Positions 26,693-35,761 of a stretch of 58,345 bases of DNA are shown here, piece by piece. This DNA is from an uncultured Pedobacter sp. (GTDB lineage: Bacteria > Bacteroidota > Bacteroidia > Sphingobacteriales > Sphingobacteriaceae). Both the position numbers and the translations under genes were made by a program. A model generated the notes under the pieces. That model was not told the DNA's origin, ran no database searches, and saw only the letters and a program-made list of their open reading frames with translations. The DNA is taken from assembly GCA_946478755.1 (NCBI GenBank), contig CAMLDJ010000004.1, forward strand, positions 1 through 58,345, in the 5' to 3' direction. Positions within the stretch are counted from its first letter, which is position 1, and every line of letters starts with the position of its first letter.

Positions 26693-27405
26693 CTCGTTGA
26701 TGATCTCAGGTTAAAATCTTTCTGTAAAAAGAGAAAGTCTGATTGAAATAATGCATTATCATAAGGACGCCTCATCAAAGAACAAATGTCATAAACTACG
26801 AAATTGTTTTTTTCCATAAAGGCAATCACTTCGGCGACTAAAGGTGCGCCTTTATAAATATTCAGGAATGATACTTCCAAAAGAACGGCCTTGGCAGACT
26901 GGAGAGTTTTTGCGGCACCTTTTAATATTTCAAGTTCAAAGCCCTGGGTATCTATCTTGATGAAATCTGGTTTGCAAAAAGCATTAGTTAATAAGATATC
27001 ATCTAAGAGTTGTAGTTCCATTTCTTCGATCGAAGCTCCCGTTTCGTTATCTTCTTTATAAACCGAACTGGCCGTATCATAAATGTTGAAGTCAATCGTC
27101 TTATTTTCGGCTCCTAACAGTGCAATTTTGACTTCTGAATCAGGCAGCAGTTTTTTCTTTTGCAGCAGTATTTCTTGTTTTTGCTGCTGACCCTCGATCA
27201 TCATGATTTTCGACTCGGGAAATATTTGATTGAATTCTATTGCCCAGTTGCCTTCGTAAGCACCGATGTCGAGTACATAATTAGGAGAAAACCCTAGCTT
27301 TTTGAGCGCCTCTAAACTTTTTCGCTGCGAAGGCACACCTAAATCATCCCTTAGCCTTTGGATAAATTTAGCAGGTATAAATTTAGATGCGAGTTTTTTA
27401 AACAT
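26683..27405 (-). CDS. FkbM family methyltransferase
   Basis: A 240-residue protein from ATG 27405, one base after the upstream stop. Motif I is YVLDIGAYEGNWAIEFNQ and the family signature is FIKIDTQGFELEILKGAA, followed by AVLLEVSFLNIYKGAPLVAE, the characteristic FkbM C-terminal strand. It is only distantly similar to the FkbM gene at 23369 (different N-terminus, DTQG rather than DVEG), so the two may methylate different positions. It probably uses SAM to methylate a sugar of the polymer. Confidence 0.87.
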   Translation of the reverse strand: MFKKLASKFIPAKFIQRLRDDLGVPSQRKSLEALKKLGFSPNYVLDIGAYEGNWAIEFNQIFPESKIMMIEGQQQKQEILLQKKKLLPDSEVKIALLGAENKTIDFNIYDTASSVYKEDNETGASIEEMELQLLDDILLTNAFCKPDFIKIDTQGFELEILKGAAKTLQSAKAVLLEVSFLNIYKGAPLVAEVIAFMEKNNFVVYDICSLMRRPYDNALFQSDFLFLQKDFNLRSSTRWA

Positions 27406-27406
27406 C

Positions 27407-28420
27407 TTATAGATTTAGGTAGTGTTTAGTAATAATTGAGACATCGAATTTGCTAAAGGCAAATGCCCTGCAAGCGGGTCGGTCAACTGTTGTAATTTTT
27501 TGTAGGGCTTGGATCATACCTTCTTTATTTTCGACAATAAGACCATTTTTGCCATCGGTGATTACCTCTGGTACTGCCCCCCTTTTGAATCCGATCACCG
27601 GAGTGCCGCAGGCCATAGATTCTATCATCACCATGCCAAAAGGCTCGTCCCATTCAATGGGGAATAAGAGCGCCTTTGTCTGGCTCAGATAATGATTTTT
27701 CTGTCTATCGTCTAGTGGACCAAGATAAATAATCTGCTTGCCATCAAATTTCGGTTCGATCTGTTCTTTAAAGTACCTCAAATTGTCAGCAGTGTCAGGA
27801 ATGTTCCCGCCAATTAAAAGCCTATGTCCTGTTTCAAGTGCAACTTCTATGGCAGTATGCAAACCTTTTATCTTGTCCATTCTGCCTAAGAACATCAGTG
27901 AGGCATCAGGTTTCATGTGATTGACCAGATCATACTTTGAAAAATCAATAGCATTATAAACAGTTTCCCAATGGCCTGAAACATTTCCTGTGGAAACGCA
28001 ATAATCGCTGCATGCGGTAAAAATTAGATTTTTATTCGGAAGAGTAGTTACTATTTTGATCCCTTTTTTAGAAACCGGTCTCCCATATGTCATGAGTTTT
28101 TTTGTAGGACTGCTTAAAATGGGAATCAGATAAGCTAAGCGGCCAAAATTATGGATCAGGTCGAAATCTCTTTTTTTTGTTAGTAAAAACTTCCAGACTA
28201 ATAATAGCTCTTTTATTTTTTGCCAGCTTGACCTTTTCAGGTTGTTTTTTCCGAAAGCATACACCCGTCCGGAAATATGGGATTCGGGCCCTGCCAATAA
28301 GCTCACCTCGTGACCTAGCCGAGCATATTCTTCTGCAAACATATAAACCAGGCGCTCATGGCCACCATATTGCGGTGGTGGAATAGGGATGCCAGGATCC
28401 ATTATTAAGAGGATTTTCAT
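27407..28420 (-). CDS. GT4 glycosyltransferase
   Basis: A 337-residue GT-B enzyme, from ATG 28420 with a 4-bp ATGA-type overlap with its neighbour. It has an ordered set of family landmarks: ILLIMDPGIPIPPPQYGGHE at the front (glycine-rich acceptor loop), ASLMFLGRMDKIKGLHTAIE at the start of the donor domain, and FPIEWDEPFGMVMIESMACG with EPFGMVMIE as the donor Glu pair, then VPEVITDGKNGLIV. It is shorter than the usual 370-400 residues but apparently complete. Confidence 0.9.
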   Translation of the reverse strand: MKILLIMDPGIPIPPPQYGGHERLVYMFAEEYARLGHEVSLLAGPESHISGRVYAFGKNNLKRSSWQKIKELLLVWKFLLTKKRDFDLIHNFGRLAYLIPILSSPTKKLMTYGRPVSKKGIKIVTTLPNKNLIFTACSDYCVSTGNVSGHWETVYNAIDFSKYDLVNHMKPDASLMFLGRMDKIKGLHTAIEVALETGHRLLIGGNIPDTADNLRYFKEQIEPKFDGKQIIYLGPLDDRQKNHYLSQTKALLFPIEWDEPFGMVMIESMACGTPVIGFKRGAVPEVITDGKNGLIVENKEGMIQALQKITTVDRPACRAFAFSKFDVSIITKHYLNL

Positions 28421-29415
28421 TTTATTGTTCTGGCTATAATACTATTGGTGAGCTGAACATATGCCATAGCTTGCGATTTGAGCGTTAAATTTTCTACAAT
28501 ATAACTTCTTGGTGTATAACTTCTTTCTACAATACGAGTTAAAAACAGATCTAAACGATCATTAAATTCTTTTAAATTTTTAAACTTCTCACCGCAACGT
28601 TTATCCCAGTATGGTACTGAACTCACCCCTTCAAAGCTTACAACATCTGGAAAATAGTTAGGGTCTTGCCAAAAGCCGCCTCTGTCCCAAGCTAATATTG
28701 GAGTGTTTGTGGATAAAGCTTGTTGATACGCAAAACCTTGAGTTTCATGCTCGCATAAAAAAATCATTCCATCAACTTTACTTAATAATTTATGGTATTC
28801 CTCCTCCTTATAATTACCATATTTGATATATTCTATCGTGACTTGTTTTTGATCTAAAGCATTTAATATGGGTTTTAAAAAGGTAGATTCTAAATAATTA
28901 TAATCCCATCTTATTTTATCATAGACTAGAATTCTCGATCTATCTCCAATTTTTTTTTTTGTTGGCATCCATTTTTCTGTATCAATACCGCTTGGCCATA
29001 CTGATATGTTTTTTTTATTCGGTAAATCTCGTTCATAGAGTGTTTTCATCCATTCACATGGTGCCAGAAGGTGTTTTAGGTTGCTATAGTCCCAGAAATC
29101 GTTATCAGTAGGATGTGACGGTAATGCTGGACCATAAATTATCGATGTGTGTGTTGGTATTTTGTCTATTACATGTGGCCTTCCAACTACTAATGCCCAT
29201 TTCGTAGGGTCCTTTCTTAATGTCCGGTAGTTATTAATTTCATATGGATGTCCAATTTTATCTAAACCGTGAATTAAATTTACAAACCATCTTTTTACTC
29301 CGCTTACTGGTGCTTTTCCACGTATTAATCTTCTAATTATTGAACGCGGATAACGATCATATTTTATCCACCTATCTGCTTGTATTTCTTCGTAAAAAAT
29401 ATGCAATTTATTCAT
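28417..29415 (-). CDS. Glycosyltransferase, GT-B type, family uncertain
   Basis: A 332-residue protein from ATG 29415. The C-terminal half resembles a GT-B donor domain: SRILVYDKIRWDYNYLESTF and GMIFLCEHETQGFAYQQALS, where CEHETQGFAYQQALS stands in for ExGxxxxE. The N-terminal half (LHIFYEEIQADRWIKYDRYP, then WALVVGRPHVID) is less typical. It overlaps the neighbouring genes on both sides by 4-8 bp. It is most likely one of the sugar transferases of the repeat unit, but the donor and acceptor are not clear. Confidence 0.7.
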   Translation of the reverse strand: MNKLHIFYEEIQADRWIKYDRYPRSIIRRLIRGKAPVSGVKRWFVNLIHGLDKIGHPYEINNYRTLRKDPTKWALVVGRPHVIDKIPTHTSIIYGPALPSHPTDNDFWDYSNLKHLLAPCEWMKTLYERDLPNKKNISVWPSGIDTEKWMPTKKKIGDRSRILVYDKIRWDYNYLESTFLKPILNALDQKQVTIEYIKYGNYKEEEYHKLLSKVDGMIFLCEHETQGFAYQQALSTNTPILAWDRGGFWQDPNYFPDVVSFEGVSSVPYWDKRCGEKFKNLKEFNDRLDLFLTRIVERSYTPRSYIVENLTLKSQAMAYVQLTNSIIARTIK

Positions 29416-30109
29416 TGATCATTTTTAGTTTGTCATCAGGATTACCTGAAATGCCTGCTATGTACAGCTTTTTAAGGTTTTGGGTATTTAGAGATAGCAT
29501 ATGTATAGCTTCGCCCATAGCACGTTCAATAGAGATTGTTGGGCAAAAAACATTATCTTTAGGGCTTAGATTTATTGCGTTTTTTAAAACGCTAATGAAG
29601 CTTCTAGGACCAACAATTCTTGAAGAATAGGCATACATAAAGTTCAGTGCGCAAATCAAAACTTCGTGAAGAATATTTTTGTTCCTGAAGTAATACGCTC
29701 GGGTAGAAATGGTTTTTGGACCATCGAACTTTCCAACAAAATCAAAATCTCTTAAATTTTTAAAATCCCATTGCTCAGTCAAAATATATCTGCCAGAAAT
29801 TTTGAAAATAGGTACATTATCCGGTAGGTTTCTAATCCCGAGTAATAACAAATAAATTTCTGAAAGACCTTTATTTTGATAGGGAAACACATCTATTGAC
29901 CATAACTTGGCTGGTTTTAATATATCTTTTTCCCTTTCTGATATAGAGGGAAAAGAATTGTCAAAAACATAAATATTGGTGAATTCTTTTAGAGAATTTA
30001 TTGTTGCTTCAGTCTGTTTCAGTCGTTGATCATTAGAAATGAAGTTTCGATATTTGGTTTCCGAAGTAGCTGCAGGAGGAACTAGCGTAGAGCTTACTAT
30101 TGCAATCAT
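29408..30109 (-). CDS. Hypothetical protein of the exopolysaccharide operon, possible glycosyltransferase
   Basis: A 233-residue protein from ATG 30109. No signal peptide. The front IAIVSSTLVPPAATSETKYR and YVFDNSFPSI resemble the first strands of a GT-A fold, and FKISGRYILTEQWDFKNLRD recalls WelK/WaeI-like uncharacterised sugar transferases. It lacks an evident DxD. The tail is YIAGISGNPDDKLKMINE. Its overlap with the gene at 28417 and 3-nt gap from 30113 show it is a genuine member of the operon. The function is not recognised. Confidence 0.6.
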   Translation of the reverse strand: MIAIVSSTLVPPAATSETKYRNFISNDQRLKQTEATINSLKEFTNIYVFDNSFPSISEREKDILKPAKLWSIDVFPYQNKGLSEIYLLLLGIRNLPDNVPIFKISGRYILTEQWDFKNLRDFDFVGKFDGPKTISTRAYYFRNKNILHEVLICALNFMYAYSSRIVGPRSFISVLKNAINLSPKDNVFCPTISIERAMGEAIHMLSLNTQNLKKLYIAGISGNPDDKLKMINE

Positions 30110-30112
30110 TAA

Positions 30113-31102
30113 TTACGAAATATACTTTTGTTTGAGGTATTGTAGGTTTCGAGCCAGCTTCCAGTGAAGTTGATTTGCTATAAAATCAAAAAAGTGATTT
30201 CCAATATAAAGTTTTGGTATACGTTTTTCTCCAAGAATTTTAAGCGCATATTTAATACTTGCCTTACTGAGGTCTTTAAATTCCGGATACGCCCTTACAG
30301 CCAATTGCCAAAATGCATCCGAAATCATCATCTTAAATTCCATGTCATTGGGGTAATAGCCTATCAAAGTCTCTGCTTTGCAGTTTACACTTTTTATCGA
30401 TGCGGTAATATTTTTTCTTCCATTAGCATTAGAAAGACTTCCAAATTCATGTTTGCGGTAGTATACTAAACTTTCTGGAACATATATTACCTTTTTAGTC
30501 TTTAAAATCACGCGAAGAAAAAAATCTCCATCATCATCAACACTTAAAGTTTCATTCCATCTTCCTGCACTCTCAATAATGTTTTTTGGACATAACCAAG
30601 AATGGATTTCTACCATACCGGCTGGAAGATTATCTATTACTCCATAAAGTTTTTTGACAAAATTTTCAGGAGTTTCAATAAATTTAATTTTACGTGCAAT
30701 ATGGCTATTTATAATGTTATGTTTAGCGGTTGGCGATATTTTAAAGTTAATACAGTCGCCGAAAGAAATAGAGTTGGGATGTTTTAATAATTCGCGCATC
30801 TGCAATTCAATTTTATTCTCTGCCAACAAATCGTCTGCATCTAAAAACTGAATGTATGTACCGTTAGCATTTTTAAGCCCAAAGTTTCTAGCTGCACTGG
30901 CTCCTTTATTAATCTGTTTGAAAACTTTAACCCCGAGCTTTACATATCTTTGTGCAAGTTCAAAAGAGTTGTCTTCAGAACCATCATCTACAACAATAAC
31001 TTCGATATATGGATAAGATTGATTAAGAGCTGATTTTATACATGCCTCTATAAAATTTGCTGAATTAAAGGCGGGGATAATAATGGATACAAGTTGGGGC
31101 AT
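30113..31102 (-). CDS. GT2 glycosyltransferase
   Basis: A 329-residue protein from the ATG at 31102, which overlaps the stop of the acyltransferase gene as TGATG; an in-frame TTG one codon earlier is not needed. GT-A landmarks: LVSIIIPAFNSANFIEACIK, VIVVDDGSEDNSFELA and the metal site LDADD (IQFLDADDLLAE). The downstream half (LSVDDDGDFFLRVILKTKKV, then VYYRKHEFGSLS) is the usual acceptor-side region of family 2. It transfers one sugar at the cytoplasmic side. Confidence 0.9.
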   Translation of the reverse strand: MPQLVSIIIPAFNSANFIEACIKSALNQSYPYIEVIVVDDGSEDNSFELAQRYVKLGVKVFKQINKGASAARNFGLKNANGTYIQFLDADDLLAENKIELQMRELLKHPNSISFGDCINFKISPTAKHNIINSHIARKIKFIETPENFVKKLYGVIDNLPAGMVEIHSWLCPKNIIESAGRWNETLSVDDDGDFFLRVILKTKKVIYVPESLVYYRKHEFGSLSNANGRKNITASIKSVNCKAETLIGYYPNDMEFKMMISDAFWQLAVRAYPEFKDLSKASIKYALKILGEKRIPKLYIGNHFFDFIANQLHWKLARNLQYLKQKYIS

Positions 31103-32079
31103 CAAGCAGAGAAATTAATTTTTTTCGACAGCTTTATTGATGGGCGTTCAACAATCAAAAAAAATATTGATGCAGCTGCTATTGCCACTATTACATTGAG
31201 TAGCAATGTCCAAATTTCAAAATGAAGTAAAGAAGGCCACACCTTTTTAATAATACCATTTGAATAAATCAGAATTAATGGGTGTGTAAGGTAGAGTGAG
31301 TAAGATATTTTACCCAGATAATCTAAATAAATATTTTTCTTATGGGTATACAAAGCTACCAGAATTGAAAGTACTATAAGAAGTCCTAAAAGCCATCCGC
31401 TTATGTATATAATCATTCCTAAAAAAAGGGCTATTAATAATAGAAAAATTTTGTTTTGGCCAAACTGATATTGAAAGGTTGCCATTCCAATCGAAAAATA
31501 CAGGGCGTAGGTATTTATAAGGTAATAATCATTTGTAAAATTTAAAAAACAACTTAACCCAAAAATACATAGAAACCAGGCTTTGTAATATTCAGATTTA
31601 TTTAGGAAATAAAATAACCCAATTAGGATATAAAATTGAAATTCTATAGACAGTGTCCAAAACACGTGGTTATAATATTCATACTTTGTAAAAGGTACAT
31701 AGTAAAAGATATGTGCTAGAAACTGAAAAATATTAAAAGGGATAACTTTACCATTAAATAGTGAAAATCTATTTAATAAACTAAATGTTATTAGTGTTAA
31801 TATAATTACTGTAATGTAAACAATATCTATCCGTATAGATCTTCGGAAAATAAATTTAGGAAATAATGTCGTGCGATAATTTAACTTCTGCATAGAAAGG
31901 AGAATAACATAGCCGCTGATAAAAAAAAAGACTTGTACCCCCAACTGACCATAGTTGAATAACTTTTTCAGGCTTTGGTGTTGGCTTAGCATCATACTGT
32001 AATGGCAAAGAACAACACTAATTGCCGCAATACCTCTTAAATATTGGATACCAAAGTTAAATTTAGTGGCTAACTCCAT
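31102..32079 (-). CDS. OafA/YrhL-type acyltransferase (Acyltransferase_3)
   Basis: A 325-residue integral membrane protein with about ten hydrophobic segments. The family start is clear: IQYLRGIAAISVVLCHYSMM, with the catalytic His in CHYS, then LGVQVFFFISGYVILLS. Later regions NHVFWTLSIEFQFYILIGLF and LGKISYSLYLTHPLILIYSN also match. Such proteins move acetyl or other acyl groups across the membrane and decorate exported sugars. It overlaps the GT10 gene by 17 bp. Together with the WcaF-like enzyme it suggests an acylated polymer. Confidence 0.9.
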   Translation of the reverse strand: MELATKFNFGIQYLRGIAAISVVLCHYSMMLSQHQSLKKLFNYGQLGVQVFFFISGYVILLSMQKLNYRTTLFPKFIFRRSIRIDIVYITVIILTLITFSLLNRFSLFNGKVIPFNIFQFLAHIFYYVPFTKYEYYNHVFWTLSIEFQFYILIGLFYFLNKSEYYKAWFLCIFGLSCFLNFTNDYYLINTYALYFSIGMATFQYQFGQNKIFLLLIALFLGMIIYISGWLLGLLIVLSILVALYTHKKNIYLDYLGKISYSLYLTHPLILIYSNGIIKKVWPSLLHFEIWTLLLNVIVAIAAASIFFLIVERPSIKLSKKINFSA

Positions 32080-33076
32080 TAAAAATTTTTAACCATCTTT
32101 TATGGTTTGTTGTATCTTCAGGAACCCTGTTGTTTTTAAACCATGGTTCCATTAGATAAGCTTGATACAAATGTGGGTCGTTATCGATTTCAATAATTCG
32201 ATCAATTAATGGAGAGAAATCAAGTTGATTGGTTTGTAGTGCCATTTTTAATTGCCTGCCCCAGCTCTTCACTTTTCGTCTTAATCTTATTGGCAAGCTT
32301 TTGTAAAACTGTGGACGAATATCTACAAAGTTTTGCTGTGCTTTTTTTTCCAAAAAACTAATTATTCTACTGTCTTTAAAATTTAAATATTCTGAAGCAT
32401 TTATGAAACTTTTGGTATTGAATATTTCGCCAATATTAGGATCGCCAAGGTAGATAGGTATACTGCCTGTTTGCATAGTGTCGTAAAGTTTTTCAGTTTG
32501 ATATCCTGGGTACATATAATTTTCAAAAGCAATTGTAAACTTATATGGTGTTAGAAATTGACGCTTCCTTTCCCAGATATCCCCTTTATACATTTCATCA
32601 ATCGGTGCCATATTATTCATTGATTTGCCTGGAGCGTCTATGTGTTTGTATGTTGACAATTGTTTGAAGAAACTCTCTCGATATTTTACTGGATTTGAAT
32701 AAAGGAAGTTGCAAAATTTAGTTTTTGATTTAATCAGTTTGGCAAAGTCCTCGTTATCGCTTTTTATCAGAATTTGCGGGTCAAGGCCATGCCATTGAAT
32801 TCGCTTATATCGTGCGTCCCCGATTTCCTTCTCTTCAGGAATTCCGAAAGCCCATTCACAAACAGACAAATCTGGAATAATGTTCTCACAGAAATAACCA
32901 ATTCTAGTATAGTCTCCTTTTGCCGGGAGATCATTTCCATATGGGCCAAAAAGTATAAAATCGGGTTTTTCGGAATGGATAAATTCAAATTCATTGAGTA
33001 ATTCTGAAAAGATTTCTTTCTTTGCTGTTTGAAGATTAATTCCGTTTTGACACTTTATGTAAATTTTTTTTTTCAA
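32063..33076 (-). CDS. GT10 fucosyltransferase-like enzyme
   Basis: A 337-residue protein. The GT10 C-terminal donor block is complete: FTIAFENYMYPGYQTEKLYD followed by QTGSIPIYLGDPNIGEIFN, i.e. the FxxAFEN, YxTEK and IPIYxG motifs of alpha-1,3/1,4-fucosyltransferases that use GDP-fucose. N-terminal IGYFCENIIPDLSVCEWAFG is the acceptor part. No ATG is present; the start is TTG at 33076, abutting the upstream stop at 33077. GDP-fucose synthesis genes are not in the window, so the sugar may be made elsewhere or be a related GDP-sugar. Confidence 0.88.
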   Translation of the reverse strand: MKKKIYIKCQNGINLQTAKKEIFSELLNEFEFIHSEKPDFILFGPYGNDLPAKGDYTRIGYFCENIIPDLSVCEWAFGIPEEKEIGDARYKRIQWHGLDPQILIKSDNEDFAKLIKSKTKFCNFLYSNPVKYRESFFKQLSTYKHIDAPGKSMNNMAPIDEMYKGDIWERKRQFLTPYKFTIAFENYMYPGYQTEKLYDTMQTGSIPIYLGDPNIGEIFNTKSFINASEYLNFKDSRIISFLEKKAQQNFVDIRPQFYKSLPIRLRRKVKSWGRQLKMALQTNQLDFSPLIDRIIEIDNDPHLYQAYLMEPWFKNNRVPEDTTNHKRWLKIFNGVSH

Positions 33077-33961
33077 TCAATAATATTTTGGGGCCTTAAT
33101 TATACCCATTTTATGGGCAAGAAGTTTAATGCAAAAGTGTAAAACCTTCAAGAGAGAAGTATTAACCAGGAATTTATAGCCAAAAAATACTTTTATAATT
33201 TTTAATGGTGGATAGCCAAGGATATTCATTCGAAAAAACAGAATCTTTCTGTTTCGCCATTCTATATCATTTTGTTGTTTTTTAGAGAGATTGCCAAGTG
33301 GTAATAAATGTTTCCATTTGTCGGCATATTTTAACGAATACTCTACCCAATCTTTATTAAGCTGTCCTGAAGAAAAGTGTTCAATTAATACACCAGTACA
33401 AACGAAAATTTTGTGTTTTTCACCTACTTGGGTACAAAAGTCTAAATCATAAAGATGAAATTTATCGAAATTTTCCTGGTCGAAAGGATGCTTTTCCCAA
33501 ACTCTTTTAGGGCAACAAAGTAAAACGCCATCCAATGTTTTAACCTCGTTCCAAGTGCTAGGATAATCTGGCGTAATGATAGATCTACCTGTTTTATAAT
33601 GTTGAATAATATTTAGATAATCAGTTTGGTGAAGCCCTTGTGCCCAAATACTTGGCACCAACGATTTAAATGTAGAACCAGCAATTCCAATTAAGCCTAC
33701 TTTATTATTCTCTTGAATATATTTACTTATTATTTTGCCCCATTGTTTGCTATGAAAACGAATATCTTCATGTAAAAAACAAAATATGTCATATTTGGCT
33801 TGTGCTGCACCTAAATTGTAAGCGCTGCTTGTACCGTGTTCTCCGGTAGAATTATCAATTTTGATAATTTCATAAGGTACCCCCCCAATGCTCTCTTCTA
33901 TATTCCTTGAAACTTGAGTAAAGTAAGACTGGTTAATAGAGCAAATAATTATGGATAGCAA
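33077..33961 (-). CDS. GT2-type glycosyltransferase (StrF-like)
   Basis: A 294-residue protein starting at TTG 33961, two bases after the upstream stop. LSIIICSINQSYFTQVSRNI and YEIIKIDNSTGEHGTSSAYN followed by YDIFCFLHEDIRFHSKQWGK are the first GT-A motifs of the StrF-like branch of family 2, with HED in the metal position. The middle part LDGVLLCCPKRVWEKHPFDQ and FHLYDLDFCTQVGEKHKIFV is also typical. A basic C-terminal tail contains KTSLLKVLHF-like hydrophobic sequence. It probably adds one sugar to the repeat unit. Confidence 0.82.
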   Translation of the reverse strand: MLSIIICSINQSYFTQVSRNIEESIGGVPYEIIKIDNSTGEHGTSSAYNLGAAQAKYDIFCFLHEDIRFHSKQWGKIISKYIQENNKVGLIGIAGSTFKSLVPSIWAQGLHQTDYLNIIQHYKTGRSIITPDYPSTWNEVKTLDGVLLCCPKRVWEKHPFDQENFDKFHLYDLDFCTQVGEKHKIFVCTGVLIEHFSSGQLNKDWVEYSLKYADKWKHLLPLGNLSKKQQNDIEWRNRKILFFRMNILGYPPLKIIKVFFGYKFLVNTSLLKVLHFCIKLLAHKMGIIKAPKYY

Positions 33962-33963
33962 GT

Positions 33964-34731
33964 TTAAGTCAATTGCTTTTTACGTAAATTAAAAAAAAAT
34001 ACCTTCGATTTGTATCGAATTATATCAATCAGATAAAAAAAATAATTGTGGTGTACCCATTTATACTTAAAATATGCATAACCGTGAAGCATTAATGCGT
34101 TGGCTGTACTTATTTTTTCAGTGCTAAGTGTTTGGCTGCCAATATGAGTAACTTTTGAAGATTTTACCATTACATTTTTTAAACCATGCTTTTGCAGTGT
34201 TAGTCTGTAGTCGTCGTCACAATACCAAAAAACCAAACTTTCATCAAATGGCCCTGTGATACTAAAGTTGGAACGCTTTGTTAAAAAACACCATCCTGTA
34301 AAATGCGTGCCATTATTGTACCCACGGTTTAATTGAACAAACTCGTTCTTATGATTTCCGTGAAAAATAGGACAAAATGAGTTTAGGCAAGCAAGATCAG
34401 GTTCTGATTTTAAAACAGCTAAATGTTCAGTTGCCCAGCCAGTATGAAATAATAAATCGTTATTGCAAAAACAAATTAACTCACTTGTACCCGCCTTTAA
34501 TCCAATATTTAAATATTTGTGAAAACCGAACTCTTCCTCTGGATATATAGTTTTAGTATTTTTATATTCGTAAGGAGTCAAACTTCTATTTGACTCTATT
34601 ACAAATACTTTAAAGTTGATTTTACTTTCCTTTTCTGATTTGAAAAGTGATTCTATAGTTTGCTTTGTAACTGTCTGAAGCTTTTCATTTTTTGCATTAC
34701 TTAAAATTACAATATCGATATTATGGATCAT
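33964..34731 (-). CDS. GT2 glycosyltransferase
   Basis: A 255-residue protein from ATG 34731. The fold is GT-A: DIVILSNAKNEKLQTVTKQT, VFVIESNRSLTPY, and the metal site FCNNDLLFHTGW. The second half has FDESLVFWYCDDDYRLTLQK with the acidic catalytic cluster, and ends in the basic FNLRKKQ. It is 3 bp from the next gene but has a 163-bp AT-rich gap on its upstream side (34732-34894), the largest gap inside this half of the operon, where an internal promoter could lie. Confidence 0.82.
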   Translation of the reverse strand: MIHNIDIVILSNAKNEKLQTVTKQTIESLFKSEKESKINFKVFVIESNRSLTPYEYKNTKTIYPEEEFGFHKYLNIGLKAGTSELICFCNNDLLFHTGWATEHLAVLKSEPDLACLNSFCPIFHGNHKNEFVQLNRGYNNGTHFTGWCFLTKRSNFSITGPFDESLVFWYCDDDYRLTLQKHGLKNVMVKSSKVTHIGSQTLSTEKISTANALMLHGYAYFKYKWVHHNYFFYLIDIIRYKSKVFFFNLRKKQLT

Positions 34732-34894
34732 TGGGCTTTACTACAGTAGCTAATCACTAATAATTAGCATTTAAAAATTTCGTTAAAAAGATAAAGCCAA
34801 ATTCAACGAGATATAATAACTTATAACATCCCATCTCTTTGGTGTTAATAACAATTAAGCGATTTAATTCTACAGTTCTTTCTATTTGCGATTG

Positions 34895-35761
34895 TTATAA
34901 AAAGATTCCGTTTGCGGTTTGGTCTGCCTGGCTCAGAATATCATACAGATCTGGATAATTTGAGCTTATATCTTTAGAATTATCGTTAGTTTTTATTTTA
35001 AATAAAGTTTTACCAATTGCTATTTTAATTTTACTATATAGCGATATGTTTTTTGAGTCGCCAGGATATTCATATAATAGCCTGCCTATTTTTCCCTCAT
35101 TTTTTAGAGTTTGTTTTGAAACTGCTGATGTTATATTTTGAGGAGTATCTACACCCATGGCCATATAGCCGGTGTAGTATGCAATTTCACACTGGTGATA
35201 ACTTGCCCGCAAAGAATATTCCCAATCCAACATAACAAAATTTGTATTATATAAACCAATTTTGGGCAGAACTGAACGTCTCATCAAAAGGTATACATCG
35301 CTAAAACTAAAAGATTTTGTAATACCTTTTTTCCATTTTTCGAAATCAACAAGCCTTGAGTTTAAGGATATATTTAACGATGGTGAAAAGCTAGCTGTTA
35401 ATGAATTGGAAATGCAAAGATCTGTTTCAGGATTTTTAAGCATATAATCGGCACATTTTCTGATGGCCTCATAACTAAATATATCGTCATCAATAATTTT
35501 TTTTATTAAAGTCCCCTTTGCCATCATCATGGCCTTGTTCCAACCATGCGCTTGATTTTTATCAGCCTCTGATAAAAATTGGTGTATTTTCCCTGCCTTA
35601 TATAGCGCCTCTAGATATTCTTTGGTTCCGTCATTGCTATTCCCATCAACAACCACAATTTCTTCTCCTGAATTAAGGCTTTCAATAAGTTTTACAAGCG
35701 TAATTTTTAAGAAATCTAAACGGTTTCTTGTGGATATTATAAAGGAAAGGTTAACTTCCAT
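34895..35761 (-). CDS. GT2 glycosyltransferase
   Basis: A 288-residue protein from ATG 35761, overlapping the upstream GT2 by 11 bp. LSFIISTRNRLDFLKITLVK, EIVVVDGNSNDGTKEYLEAL and KKIIDDDIFSYEAIRKC are the ordered GT-A motifs, DDD being the metal site. The sequence LMRRSVLPKIGLYNTNFVML follows. There is no membrane segment apart from a hydrophobic patch near the middle. It is similar in layout to the neighbour at 35751 but not a close copy. Donor sugar unknown. Confidence 0.85.
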   Translation of the reverse strand: MEVNLSFIISTRNRLDFLKITLVKLIESLNSGEEIVVVDGNSNDGTKEYLEALYKAGKIHQFLSEADKNQAHGWNKAMMMAKGTLIKKIIDDDIFSYEAIRKCADYMLKNPETDLCISNSLTASFSPSLNISLNSRLVDFEKWKKGITKSFSFSDVYLLMRRSVLPKIGLYNTNFVMLDWEYSLRASYHQCEIAYYTGYMAMGVDTPQNITSAVSKQTLKNEGKIGRLLYEYPGDSKNISLYSKIKIAIGKTLFKIKTNDNSKDISSNYPDLYDILSQADQTANGIFL

